Source: an uncultured Oscillospiraceae bacterium
GTDB lineage: Bacteria; Bacillota; Clostridia; Oscillospirales; Oscillospiraceae
NCBI GenBank assembly: GCA_934659445.1
Contig: CAKUHV010000001.1
Location: 15,034-79,033, forward strand
DNA length: 64,000 nt
Direction of reading: 5' to 3'
A program made the position numbers and the translations under genes. Below the pieces are notes generated by a model, which was not told where the DNA came from, did no database searches, and saw only the letters and a program-made list of their open reading frames with translations. Positions 39,901 to 48,204 of this stretch are shown here, piece after piece; position 1 is the first letter of the stretch; every line of letters begins with the position of its first letter.

Positions 39901-42024
39901 ATGAAAGTCATCAAGCGCGACGGTACCATCGTGGACTATGACCGCAGCAAGATCGTCACCGCCATTGAAAAGGCCAACGCCGAGGTGCCCGCCGCCGACC
40001 GCATCGACCGGGCCCATATCGATGCCATCATCGACGGCATCGAGGCGCTGAAGCGCCCCCGCATGCTGGTAGAGGACATTCAGGATCTGGTGGAGCAGGG
40101 CCTGGTGGCCGAAAACAAGTTCCACCTGGCCAAGACCTACATCATCTACCGGTACAACCGCGCCCTGGTGCGCAAGGCCAACACCACCGACGAGTCCATC
40201 CTGTCCCTGCTGCGCAACGAGAACAAGGAGCTGGCCGAGGAGAACTCCAACAAGAACACCATGATCGCCTCCACCCAGCGGGACTACATCGCCGGCGAGG
40301 TCAGCCGCGATCTCACCCGCCGCATCCTGCTGCCGGAGAAGATCTCCAAGGCCCACGACGAGGGGGCCATCCACTTCCACGATGCCGACTATTTCGTCCA
40401 GCCCATCTTCAACTGCTGCCTGATCAACATCGGGGATATGCTGGACAACGGCACCATGATCAACGCCAAGCTGATCGAAAGCCCCAAGAGCTTCCAGGTG
40501 GCCTGTACCGTAGTCACCCAGATCATCGCCTGCGTGGCCTCCAACCAGTACGGCGGGCAGAGCGTGGATCTGCGCCATCTGGGCAAGTATCTGCGCATGA
40601 CCTATGAAAAATACATCCGCAAGACCCGGGAGACCGCCCCCGAGCTGGACGACGCCACCGTGGAGAAGCTGGCCCACGCCCGCACCATCGACGAGCTGAA
40701 AAGCGGCGTGCAGACCATCCAGTATCAGATCAACACCCTGATGACCACCAACGGCCAGTCCCCCTTCGTCACCCTGTTCCTGAACCTGCAGGAGGACGAC
40801 CCCTATCTGAAGGAAAACGCCATGATCGTGGAGGAGGTCCTGCGCCAGCGGCTGGAGGGCATCAAGAACGAGAAGGGCGTGTACATCACCCCCGCCTTCC
40901 CCAAGCTGGTGTACGTGCTGGACGAGCACAACTGCCTGAAGGGCGGCAAGTACGACTACATCACCGAGCTGGCGGTGAAGTGCTCCGCCAAGCGTATGTA
41001 CCCCGACTATATCTCCGCCAAGAAGATGCGGGAGAATTACGAGGGGAACGTCTTCTCCCCCATGGGCTGCCGCTCCTTCCTGGCCCCCTGGAAGGACGAG
41101 CACGGCAACTACAAGTTCGAGGGCCGCTTCAACCAGGGCGTGGTCTCCCTGAACCTGCCCCAGATCGGCATTCTGGCCCGGGGGGACGAGGAGAAGTTCT
41201 GGTCCCTGCTGGACGAGCGGCTTGACCTGTGCTTCGAGGCCCTCATGTGCCGCCACAACGCCCTGAAGAAGGTGCACGCCGGCTCCTCCCCCATCCACTG
41301 GCAGTACGGTGCCATCGCCCGCCTGCCCAAGAACGCCCCCATCGAGCCCCTGCTGTACGGCGGCTACTCCTCCATCTCTCTGGGCTACATCGGCCTGTAT
41401 GAGGTGACCAAGCTCATGCGGGGCTGCTCCCACACCACCCCCGAAGGGCAGGAGTTCGCCCTGAAGGTGATGCACCGCCTGCGCAAAGCCTGCGACGACT
41501 GGAAGAAGCAGACCAACATCGGCTTCGCCCTGTACGGCACCCCCGCCGAGAGCCTGTGCTACCGCTTCGCCCGCATCGACAAGGAGCGCTTCGGCACCAT
41601 CCCCGACATCACCGACAAGGGCTACTACACCAACTCCTACCACGTGGACGTGCGGGAGAAGATCGACGCCTTTGACAAGTTCACCTTTGAAAGCCAGTTC
41701 CAGAAGATCTCCACCGGCGGCTGCATCTCCTATGTGGAGATCCCCAACATGCGCCACAATCTGGAGGCCTTGAAGGAGGTCGTCCGCTTCATCTACGACA
41801 ACATCCAGTACGCCGAGTTCAACACCAAGAGCGACTACTGCCAGGTGTGCGGCTACGATGGCGAGATCATCATCAACGACGACAACCAGTGGGAGTGCCC
41901 CTGCTGCCACAACAAGGACCAGTCCAAGATGAATGTCACCCGCCGCACCTGCGGCTATCTGGGCGAAAACTTCTGGAACGTGGGCAAGACCAAGGAGATC
42001 AAGGCCCGGGTCCTGCACCTGTAA
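39901..42024 (+). CDS. nrdD: anaerobic ribonucleoside-triphosphate reductase
   Basis: Class III ribonucleotide reductase that makes dNTPs without oxygen through a glycyl radical. The 707-residue protein has an N-terminal ATP-cone (MKVIKRDGTIVDYDRSKIVTAI) for allosteric control. The catalytic barrel is followed by a zinc site Cys647-x2-Cys650 and Cys666-x2-Cys669, and the radical glycine is Gly685 in RRTCGYLGENFW. The activase gene nrdG, usually adjacent, is absent: a terminator follows and the next gene is a surface protein. Promoter and NrdR box indicate control by dNTP level. Confidence 0.97.
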   Translation: MKVIKRDGTIVDYDRSKIVTAIEKANAEVPAADRIDRAHIDAIIDGIEALKRPRMLVEDIQDLVEQGLVAENKFHLAKTYIIYRYNRALVRKANTTDESILSLLRNENKELAEENSNKNTMIASTQRDYIAGEVSRDLTRRILLPEKISKAHDEGAIHFHDADYFVQPIFNCCLINIGDMLDNGTMINAKLIESPKSFQVACTVVTQIIACVASNQYGGQSVDLRHLGKYLRMTYEKYIRKTRETAPELDDATVEKLAHARTIDELKSGVQTIQYQINTLMTTNGQSPFVTLFLNLQEDDPYLKENAMIVEEVLRQRLEGIKNEKGVYITPAFPKLVYVLDEHNCLKGGKYDYITELAVKCSAKRMYPDYISAKKMRENYEGNVFSPMGCRSFLAPWKDEHGNYKFEGRFNQGVVSLNLPQIGILARGDEEKFWSLLDERLDLCFEALMCRHNALKKVHAGSSPIHWQYGAIARLPKNAPIEPLLYGGYSSISLGYIGLYEVTKLMRGCSHTTPEGQEFALKVMHRLRKACDDWKKQTNIGFALYGTPAESLCYRFARIDKERFGTIPDITDKGYYTNSYHVDVREKIDAFDKFTFESQFQKISTGGCISYVEIPNMRHNLEALKEVVRFIYDNIQYAEFNTKSDYCQVCGYDGEIIINDDNQWECPCCHNKDQSKMNVTRRTCGYLGENFWNVGKTKEIKARVLHL

Positions 42025-42049
42025 GCCCGGCCAACGCGACTTAAAACCT

Positions 42050-42073
42050 GCGGCTCCCCCTTGGGGGAGCCGC
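42050..42073 (+). terminator. terminator after nrdD
   Basis: GCGGCTCCCCC / GGGGGAGCCGC with a 2-nt loop, then TTTATTTTG. Confidence 0.9.
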
Positions 42074-42130
42074 TTTATTTTGTGACTAAAAAATTTCCGC
42101 CTCCGGCAGTGACAAAAGTGGAAATCCCGC

Positions 42131-42159
42131 TTGACAAGTCCCGCCTTTCATGCCATATT
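42131..42159 (+). promoter_or_regulatory. promoter of the SLH surface-protein gene
   Basis: TTGACA (42131-42136), 17-bp spacer, CATATT (42154-42159). It leaves a 5' leader of about 165 nt. Confidence 0.6.
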
Positions 42160-42180
42160 GTCCTTGTCAGGCAGGGGCAT

Positions 42181-42277
42181 ATCGGCCGGAGGACCGCGGG
42201 GAATGGGCTCCCCGTTCTGTTTTTTCGAGCCGATCAAAAGGGACTGCAGTCCCTTTTGTGTTTCCCATGGGAAACAC
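42181..42277 (+). promoter_or_regulatory. structured leader of the SLH surface-protein gene
   Basis: First comes a stem CGGGGA / TCCCCG (42197-42214) followed by TTCTGTTTTTT, a terminator-like unit, enclosed by ATCGGC/GCCGAT. Then come two perfect palindromes back to back: CAAAAGGGACTG CAGTCCCTTTTG (42235-42258) and GTGTTTCCCA TGGGAAACAC (42258-42277). A regulatory role is inferred. Confidence 0.55.
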
Positions 42278-42332
42278 GCCCCGCCGCCCCTCCAAAAAAG
42301 CAGAGGGCGAACATTTTATAAGGAGGTTCTGT

Positions 42333-45014
42333 ATGAAACGCAAATTGTTATCCATCGTCCTGGCGCTGACTATGGCGCTGGGCATGCTGCCGGCGGCCGC
42401 GCTGGCGGAGACTACCGAAAGCTGCCTTGGCAATGAGTCCTGTGCTCATCAGGCAGCGATCGGCAGTACGCATTATGGTACGCTTGCGGAAGCTGTCAGT
42501 ACAGCCAACGATGGCGATACTGTAAAACTGCTGGCGGATGCCGAACTGACCGAAACACTTAACATTAACAAGGCCATCACTTTAGATGGTGCGAACCACA
42601 AAATTACGGGAAAGCCTTCGAGTGGAAAAACCAGCTTTATCACAGTAAAAACCGATGGCAATTTTACCATGAAGAATGCGACGATCTTGCCCACTGAAAA
42701 AGTAGAGGCAAATGCTGCGATCGATCTTCAGGTAAAGGGCAAGGTCATTATTGATAAGTGCGTTTTTGGCGAGGCTGATGACACAAAACAGTTCATGTAT
42801 AATGGGTTGGAGTTTTCCCAGAGCGAAGACTACCCCATGGCTGATGGAACTACAATCAGCAACTGCACTTTCTATGGTGGGTCTTTTAGACATAACTTCA
42901 TCAGCTTTTACCGCATTACAGAGGGTGCTACAATCGACATCAAGGGAAATGAATTCCTGAATGCAAATTGGGATACTACAAATGCAATCCGTGTCAGCAA
43001 TTATGGCAGTGCGAACGCCACGATCAATCTGATTGATGATACTTATAGCGACAGTGGGAGCAATGGCAACAAAGATTATGCCGGTCTGCTTTTCTTCCAA
43101 GAACTACCAGACTACAATGATAATTTTACCAAGCTGACAGTTAATATTAAGAATCTTGACACAATCGGCGCTCAAAGCGATCAGTTGTTCTATGTCTATA
43201 AGAATAGCATCATCTCGACCAATCAACCTGTTGTAAAGGGCGACAGCAGCATTGAGAAGTTCTTTGTTGCCAAGGTCGGTGAAACTTATTACACGACCCT
43301 CGCCGAGGCCATCAACGCCGCAGGCAATGGCGATACCGTCACGCTGCTGAAGGACGCGGAGTTGACCTCCACGCTCGATCTTGCAGAGAACATCACCATC
43401 GACGGTCAGGGCAAGTACACGATCAAGGCTGCCAACAGCTTTGCTGTCGGCAGTGATAACAAAACCTACTGCGTTCTCTACGTTTCCGGCGAGGTCACGC
43501 TGAAAGATGTTACAGTTAACGGCAATGAGAAGTGCCGCGTGATTTTCTGTGATAAGGGTAAGCTGACCATCGACGGTGCGACAATCACGAACGGCAAGGC
43601 TCCTAACTTTATCGGCGGCGTTTACATGACCAGCAGCGCGTCCTTTGAAATGAAGTCCGGCAGCATTACTGGCAACAAGAACGCTGAACGGTATCAGAAT
43701 GACAAGTACTTGCAGTACAGTTCCGATTTGTGGATCGGCGCCAATGCCAACGGCGCGCTGACTGCGATCAACGGCGGCACGATCGGTAACGTGTTTGTAA
43801 ACGCCAATGCGTGGTCGGCCAACAATCCTGGCAGCTTCACGATGAACGGTGGTACGGTCACCAATCTCTATGTGGAGCATGATGCCAACTACGGCGCAAC
43901 ATTCAAGTACAACGATGGTACGATTGAGCATTTGTATCTGTCCAAAGAAAACGGAAATGGTCAGTCCATTGAAGTCACGCCAGTTAAGGGCGTGATCTAT
44001 AAAGGCGGTGTCAAGGAAGAAGACTTAGTCACGCTTACCATGAAGTATAACGATGGCGCAACTGCTGACATCACATACAATGTGGCCAGCGGCACGACCA
44101 TCACCCTCCCCACGCCCAAGCGCAGCGGCTACACCTTCAACGGCTGGTATGACGGCAGCACCAAGGTAAGCAATCCCTATACGGCTTCTGCCGATGTTAC
44201 CCTGACTGCTTCTTGGAGCTACATTTCCTCCAGCAGCCGCTACAACGTTACCGCCCCCAAGGCGGACCACGGCACCGTGACCGTGACCCCCTCCCGGGCC
44301 AGCAAGGGCGACACCGTGACCGTCACCGTCACGCCTGACAGCGGCTATGTGCTGGAGACGATCACCGTCACCGACAAGGACGGCAAGGAGCTTGAACTGA
44401 CCGACAAGGGCGATGGCAAGTACACCTTCACCATGCCCCGCGGCGAAGTCACCGTGAAGGCCGCCTTCATGGAGGACAACTCTGTTCTGAACTTCTTCTA
44501 CGACGTGCCCAACGATGCCTACTACTACGAGGCCGTGAAGTGGGCGGTGGAGAAGGGCATCACCAGCGGTATCGGCAACGATCTGTTCGGCTCCAACGAC
44601 CCCTGCACCCGGGCCCAGATCGTCACCTTCCTGTGGCGGGCCGCCGGCTCCCCGGAGCCCAAGGCGCTGAGCAGCTTCACCGACGTCCCCGCTGACACCT
44701 GGTACGCCAAGGCTGTGGCGTGGGCCGTTGAAAACGGCGTCACCGCCGGTGTGGGCGATGGCCTGTTCGGCTCCGACGATACCTGCACCCGTGCCCAGAG
44801 CGTGACCTTCCTGTTCAAGGCGCTGAAGGCCGTGGCAAAGGGCCAGGCGGACTTCAAGGACGTGGCCAGCAGCGACTGGTTCGCGCAGGCCGTGGCCTGG
44901 GCCGTGGAGAACGGCGTCACCGCCGGTGTGGGCGACAATCTGTTCGGCTCCGGCGACCCCTGCTCCCGCGCTCAGATCGTCACCTTCCTGTTCAAGGCCT
45001 ATCAGGGCAAATAA
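42333..45014 (+). CDS. large secreted surface protein with beta-helix repeats and three SLH domains
   Basis: An 893-residue exported protein. The signal peptide is residues 1-25 (MKRKLLSIVLALTMALGMLP..., cut after ALA). Two copies of a YxTLAEAxxxAxxGDTVxLLxDAEL unit (about 45 and 325) begin pectate-lyase-like right-handed beta-helix regions. Next come a Listeria-Bacteroides/InlB B-repeat (PTPKRSGYTFNGWYDGSTKV, about 588-620) and a bacterial repeat domain (GTVTVTPSRASKGDTVTVTV). Three SLH domains (about 715-893, FYDVPNDAYYYEAVKWAVEK and two more) bind the cell wall polymer. Positions ~30-620 are visibly AT-richer with different codon use than the signal-peptide and SLH ends. It may be an adhesin or glycan-interacting protein; no catalytic motif is seen. 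Confidence 0.9.
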   Translation: MKRKLLSIVLALTMALGMLPAAALAETTESCLGNESCAHQAAIGSTHYGTLAEAVSTANDGDTVKLLADAELTETLNINKAITLDGANHKITGKPSSGKTSFITVKTDGNFTMKNATILPTEKVEANAAIDLQVKGKVIIDKCVFGEADDTKQFMYNGLEFSQSEDYPMADGTTISNCTFYGGSFRHNFISFYRITEGATIDIKGNEFLNANWDTTNAIRVSNYGSANATINLIDDTYSDSGSNGNKDYAGLLFFQELPDYNDNFTKLTVNIKNLDTIGAQSDQLFYVYKNSIISTNQPVVKGDSSIEKFFVAKVGETYYTTLAEAINAAGNGDTVTLLKDAELTSTLDLAENITIDGQGKYTIKAANSFAVGSDNKTYCVLYVSGEVTLKDVTVNGNEKCRVIFCDKGKLTIDGATITNGKAPNFIGGVYMTSSASFEMKSGSITGNKNAERYQNDKYLQYSSDLWIGANANGALTAINGGTIGNVFVNANAWSANNPGSFTMNGGTVTNLYVEHDANYGATFKYNDGTIEHLYLSKENGNGQSIEVTPVKGVIYKGGVKEEDLVTLTMKYNDGATADITYNVASGTTITLPTPKRSGYTFNGWYDGSTKVSNPYTASADVTLTASWSYISSSSRYNVTAPKADHGTVTVTPSRASKGDTVTVTVTPDSGYVLETITVTDKDGKELELTDKGDGKYTFTMPRGEVTVKAAFMEDNSVLNFFYDVPNDAYYYEAVKWAVEKGITSGIGNDLFGSNDPCTRAQIVTFLWRAAGSPEPKALSSFTDVPADTWYAKAVAWAVENGVTAGVGDGLFGSDDTCTRAQSVTFLFKALKAVAKGQADFKDVASSDWFAQAVAWAVENGVTAGVGDNLFGSGDPCSRAQIVTFLFKAYQGK

Positions 45015-45026
45015 ACACACAGCAGC

Positions 45027-45056
45027 AAGCCCCCCGTGCCAAGGCACGGGGGGCTT
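45027..45056 (+). terminator. terminator after the SLH surface-protein gene
   Basis: AAGCCCCCCGTGCC / GGCACGGGGGGCTT with a 2-nt loop and T-run. The ~170 bp beyond it (45063-45230) show no gene. Confidence 0.93.
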
Positions 45057-45253
45057 TTTGCCCGCTGGACGCAGCTATGCGCCGGCAATGGGCCAACATA
45101 TCGTCCCGCCATAAGCGGAGTCCATGGCATCATGGTCCCTGTGGGTAATATAGATGCAGAAGGTCAGGACATACAACCGTTGCCCGTCCATTTCGCCACA
45201 GCCGCTGAAAAGGGGCACGGGAACGGGCGGCGACGTTCTTCTGACAAAAAAGA

Positions 45254-45284
45254 ACGTCGGAGCAAAGCGAACTTTGCTCCGACG
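45254..45284 (-). terminator. terminator of tRNA-Arg(CCG)
   Basis: ACGTCGGAGCAAAG / CTTTGCTCCGACGT forms a 14-bp stem, followed on the minus strand by TCTTTTTT. A second stem CGACGTTCTT / AAGAACGTCG (45231-45259) overlaps it and could compete for pairing. Confidence 0.9.
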
Positions 45285-45360
45285 TGGCACGCCCGAAGGG
45301 ACTCGAACCCCCAACATTCAGAACCGGAATCTGACGCTCTATCCATTGAACTACGGACGC
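45285..45360 (-). tRNA. tRNA-Arg (anticodon CCG)
   Basis: A 76-nt cloverleaf on the minus strand. It has acceptor GCGTCCG pairing CGGGCGT, a D arm TAGTTCAATGGAT, anticodon stem TCAGA/TCTGA around loop TTCCGGT, a T arm GGTTCGAGT and encoded CCA. It reads CGG codons, which are frequent in this GC-rich genome. Confidence 0.96.
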
Positions 45361-45377
45361 ATCTTGAAAGCCTAATC

Positions 45378-45406
45378 ATTATAACAGCCTTTCCCCGAAA
45401 AGTAAA
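45378..45406 (-). promoter_or_regulatory. promoter of tRNA-Arg(CCG)
   Basis: Minus strand TTTACT (45401-45406), 17-bp spacer, perfect TATAAT (45378-45383). Confidence 0.85.
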
Positions 45407-45413
45407 GGGGGAA

Positions 45414-45971
45414 TTACAGGTTTTTTTGTACCGGGACAGGCCGCCAGAGCAGTTCGCCGGGGGGAGGGACGCGGCCGCACACCGCCCCCCGCCAGCCGGA
45501 ACCGGCGTACAGGCGGAAGAACAGGCCGCCCTGCTCCAGCAGAGTCTCGTCCCCCCGGGGCAGGGGCGGGGTGATGGCGGAGACGGGCAGGGTCAGCCCC
45601 CTCCCGCTGCGCTTCACCATGGCCTCCTTCAGCGCCCACAGCAGGGCGAAGTCCTCCCAGCTGTCCCCGCGTTCAGCCAGCCAGGCCCGCTCCTCGGGGG
45701 AGCAGCACCGCTCCACCGTTGCGGGGCGGTGGGGGGAAACGGTCTGGATGTCCGCCCCCACGGGGGCGCCGTCCAGGGCGCACAGGGCCAGCCCGCCGCT
45801 GTGGGACAGATTGAAATGCAGCTCGGGATGATCGGGAAGGTAGGGCTTGCCCCGCTCCCCGCGGCTTACCGGCGGCAGGGGGGACAGGCCGTACTGCTCC
45901 CTTACGGCCAGGGCCAGCAGATCGTAGACCTGCTCCCGCCGGGTCAGACCGCGGGCGGCGTATACGACCAT
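45414..45971 (-). CDS. 4'-phosphopantetheinyl transferase (Sfp-type)
   Basis: Transfers phosphopantetheine from CoA to carrier proteins. The 185-residue protein has LHFNLSHSGG, GADIQTV (variant of the GxDIE magnesium motif, with Gln in the usual Glu place) and WALKEAMVKRSGRGL (WxxKEA). Sfp-type enzymes normally serve peptide or polyketide synthases, but none is in this window. The ATG at 45971 is set by GGGGGGA upstream. It is separated from the upstream exported-protein gene by a strong hairpin. Confidence 0.9.
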   Translation of the reverse strand: MVVYAARGLTRREQVYDLLALAVREQYGLSPLPPVSRGERGKPYLPDHPELHFNLSHSGGLALCALDGAPVGADIQTVSPHRPATVERCCSPEERAWLAERGDSWEDFALLWALKEAMVKRSGRGLTLPVSAITPPLPRGDETLLEQGGLFFRLYAGSGWRGAVCGRVPPPGELLWRPVPVQKNL

Positions 45972-45998
45972 GGATGAGTCCCCCCTTTTTGTGAAACC

Positions 45999-46023
45999 AC
46001 CGGGGCGCAGGCTGCGCCCCGGT
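45999..46023 (-). terminator. hairpin between exported-protein gene and phosphopantetheinyl transferase gene
   Basis: ACCGGGGCGCAG / CTGCGCCCCGGT is a 12-bp perfect stem. A T-run is weak on the minus strand. Confidence 0.6.
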
Positions 46024-46033
46024 GATGACGGTT

Positions 46034-46609
46034 TTATGCGAACGGGTCGTGCTCCTGGAAACTGACGATCCTGACGTCGATGGCGGATGGGTCGTCCAGA
46101 TAAATATACGGGTGCCCCGTCCATCCGCTGATGGTAGAGGTCAACTGTCCGCTGCACAGGATGCTGATGATCTGTGCGTATCCGCCGGCCTTTTTGACAG
46201 AAGTTGCCGCGCCGCTGGTGACGGCGGCTTTGGCGCTGCCCAGGGCGGCGGCCAATTCTCCGGCGGCGGAGCTGCTGCCGGGGTCGGTCTCCAGCTGCTC
46301 CAGAACGTAGTAGAGGGAGTTGTCGAAGTCCAGATAGGTGATGCCCACCTGGACGGTCTGGCCGTTGATCGTGGTCTGATACTGCACGGTTCCGCCGTAG
46401 GGGCAGCGGGTGCCCTCTTCACCGGCGGCTTTTGCCGCGCGGTAGACGTGCTGATGGAGGGACAGTGCGTCTGAGGCGTTTTGGGCGGCCAGCTGTTCCC
46501 GAAGGGCACGGTTCGTGGCGAAGTCGATCCCGCGGCCGGGGAGAAAGACAGCCAGGGCGGCGGCCACGCAGATCGCGGCGGCAAGGATGATCAAAACTCG
46601 TTTTTTCAT
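46034..46609 (-). CDS. exported protein of unknown function
   Basis: A 191-residue protein with an N-terminal signal/anchor (MKKRVLIILAAAICVAAALA). A helical region is followed by a mixed region with two Cys (CPYGGTVQYQTTINGQTVQVG, ILCSGQL). I know no domain. The C-terminal part GWTGHPYIYLDDPSAID may be a beta fold. The ATG at 46609 has AAAGGAG upstream. It lies 135 nt after dacF in the same direction. Confidence 0.7.
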   Translation of the reverse strand: MKKRVLIILAAAICVAAALAVFLPGRGIDFATNRALREQLAAQNASDALSLHQHVYRAAKAAGEEGTRCPYGGTVQYQTTINGQTVQVGITYLDFDNSLYYVLEQLETDPGSSSAAGELAAALGSAKAAVTSGAATSVKKAGGYAQIISILCSGQLTSTISGWTGHPYIYLDDPSAIDVRIVSFQEHDPFA

Positions 46610-46744
46610 CACGGAAGCTCCTTTCATCGTTTTGCGGAAAAGCGGCGCGTGTGGTCGGGAGGGGCGATTCAAAAAGAGTGTTTGACAAAATCAGCTGGAA
46701 CAGGCCGGCGCGGGAGAAAGCGAACGGATAGAATGGCCGGGCAG

Positions 46745-48109
46745 TCATCTCCTCCCGCCGCGGTAGTTGCCCCGGCCTCGGGCAGACCCGGCATAGCTGC
46801 GGCGGCCGGGACGGCGGCGGCGGAAGGCCAGCAGCCACACCAGCACACAGACAACCACGATCACGGCGGCCAGCACCAGCTTGCCCCCTATACTGTGCCA
46901 GAAGGCCAGGAACTGGGCCTTTTTGTACAGCAGCTCGGAGCGGGACACGTCGGTGTCCGCCGCCAGATCCAGGGTGCCCAGAACCTGATCGCCGTAGAGC
47001 AGAGTCATGGTGCCCAGCACCTGTCCGGCGGTGACGGGGGCCTCTACCGTGTCGGAGAACAGGGTGATGCGGCTTTCGATCTGCTCCTGATCCAGATCCC
47101 GGGGCAGGGTGCGCTCGATGGAGCCCACGGGGCGCACCATCACGTCCTCCCGCTCCCGGGACAGGGTTACCTTCACGCTGGCCACCGGGGCGTCCCCCCT
47201 GGTGATGGTGGTGCGCTTGAAGTTGGCAAAGCCCCATTTCAGCAGACGCTTGCTCTCGGAAAACTGCTGGCGGTCGGTGATGTTGCCCTTTTCATCGGTG
47301 AGCATCTGGGCCCCAAGGACCACGGCGATGAGATAGTCGTCCCCGTCCACGGCGGCGGAGGCCAGACAGTAGCCCGCCTCGTCGGTGGAGCCGGTCTTGA
47401 CGCCGATGGCTTTGTCGTATAAGTACCCCCGGAAGCGCCACTGGGTGATCAGGCCGTTGGTGTTATAGAAGGTGCGGGGGCCGCTCATGTTGGTGGCCGC
47501 CGTCTCGTACACCGAGGTATAGACGATCTGCCGGAACAGGTCATACTCCATGGCGGCCTTTACGATGTGGGCCAGATCCAGGGCGGTGGTGTAGTGGTCA
47601 TCGCTGTGCAGGCCGTGGGGATTGACGAAGTGGGTGCCCTGACAGCCCAGTTCCCCGGCCTTCCGGTTCATGTGGGCCACGAACTCCTCCACAGAGCCGT
47701 CCACCGCCTCGGCCAGAATGTTGGCGGCCTCGTTGGCGGAGGGCACCAGCAGGCAGTACAGCAGATCCTTTACCGACATGGTCTCCCCCGGCTTGATGTT
47801 CTGGGTGGAGCCGTAAATGGACAGTCCCTGCTGAGAGGTCTCGCTGGCGGTGATCATAGTGTCGGCGGTCAGCTGTCCGGCATCCATGGCCTCCATCACC
47901 AGAAGGGCGGTCATCACCTTGGTGATGCTGGCGGGATAGGCCTTCTCCTCCCCCGCCTTGTCGTACAGCACCTCGTCGTAATTGCCGTCCAGCAGGATAA
48001 CATGCCGGGCCTGAATGTCCGGGTCGTCCAATGCGGCGGCGGGGGCGGGCAGCAGGGCAAGGGACAGGACCACCGCCATGAGGGCGGAGAAAAAACGATA
48101 TTTTTTCAT
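46745..48109 (-). CDS. D-alanyl-D-alanine carboxypeptidase (DacF/PBP5 type)
   Basis: Trims the terminal D-Ala from peptidoglycan stem peptides. The 454-residue protein has a signal peptide cut near AAA-LDD (about 26), SxxK in ASITKVM, SxN in SANEAAN and KTG in GVKTGSTDEAGYC. A PBP5-like C-terminal beta domain, a late membrane segment (about 405-425) and a very basic tail (FRRRRPGRRSY...) follow. It has a promoter of its own and could act in cortex or vegetative wall. Confidence 0.94.
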   Translation of the reverse strand: MKKYRFFSALMAVVLSLALLPAPAAALDDPDIQARHVILLDGNYDEVLYDKAGEEKAYPASITKVMTALLVMEAMDAGQLTADTMITASETSQQGLSIYGSTQNIKPGETMSVKDLLYCLLVPSANEAANILAEAVDGSVEEFVAHMNRKAGELGCQGTHFVNPHGLHSDDHYTTALDLAHIVKAAMEYDLFRQIVYTSVYETAATNMSGPRTFYNTNGLITQWRFRGYLYDKAIGVKTGSTDEAGYCLASAAVDGDDYLIAVVLGAQMLTDEKGNITDRQQFSESKRLLKWGFANFKRTTITRGDAPVASVKVTLSREREDVMVRPVGSIERTLPRDLDQEQIESRITLFSDTVEAPVTAGQVLGTMTLLYGDQVLGTLDLAADTDVSRSELLYKKAQFLAFWHSIGGKLVLAAVIVVVCVLVWLLAFRRRRPGRRSYAGSARGRGNYRGGRR

Positions 48110-48157
48110 AGGAAAATCTCCGTGATTGTGTTATACTGATTTATCAGAGCTGCGACC

Positions 48158-48186
48158 ATTATAGCAAACCCGCGCCGCCTCCGCAA
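48158..48186 (-). promoter_or_regulatory. promoter of dacF-type gene
   Basis: Minus strand TTGCGG (48181-48186), 17-bp spacer, perfect TATAAT (48158-48163). Confidence 0.7.
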
Positions 48187-48204
48187 GATGGGAAGGGGAA
48201 AAGG

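Noticed and set aside
39823-42018. 731-residue open frame opposite nrdD
   Set aside because: Antisense of a full-length enzyme with all catalytic residues intact.
42181-42330. Invertible promoter before the surface-protein gene
   Set aside because: The palindromes are contiguous and carry no spacer segment to invert; no recombinase gene is near.
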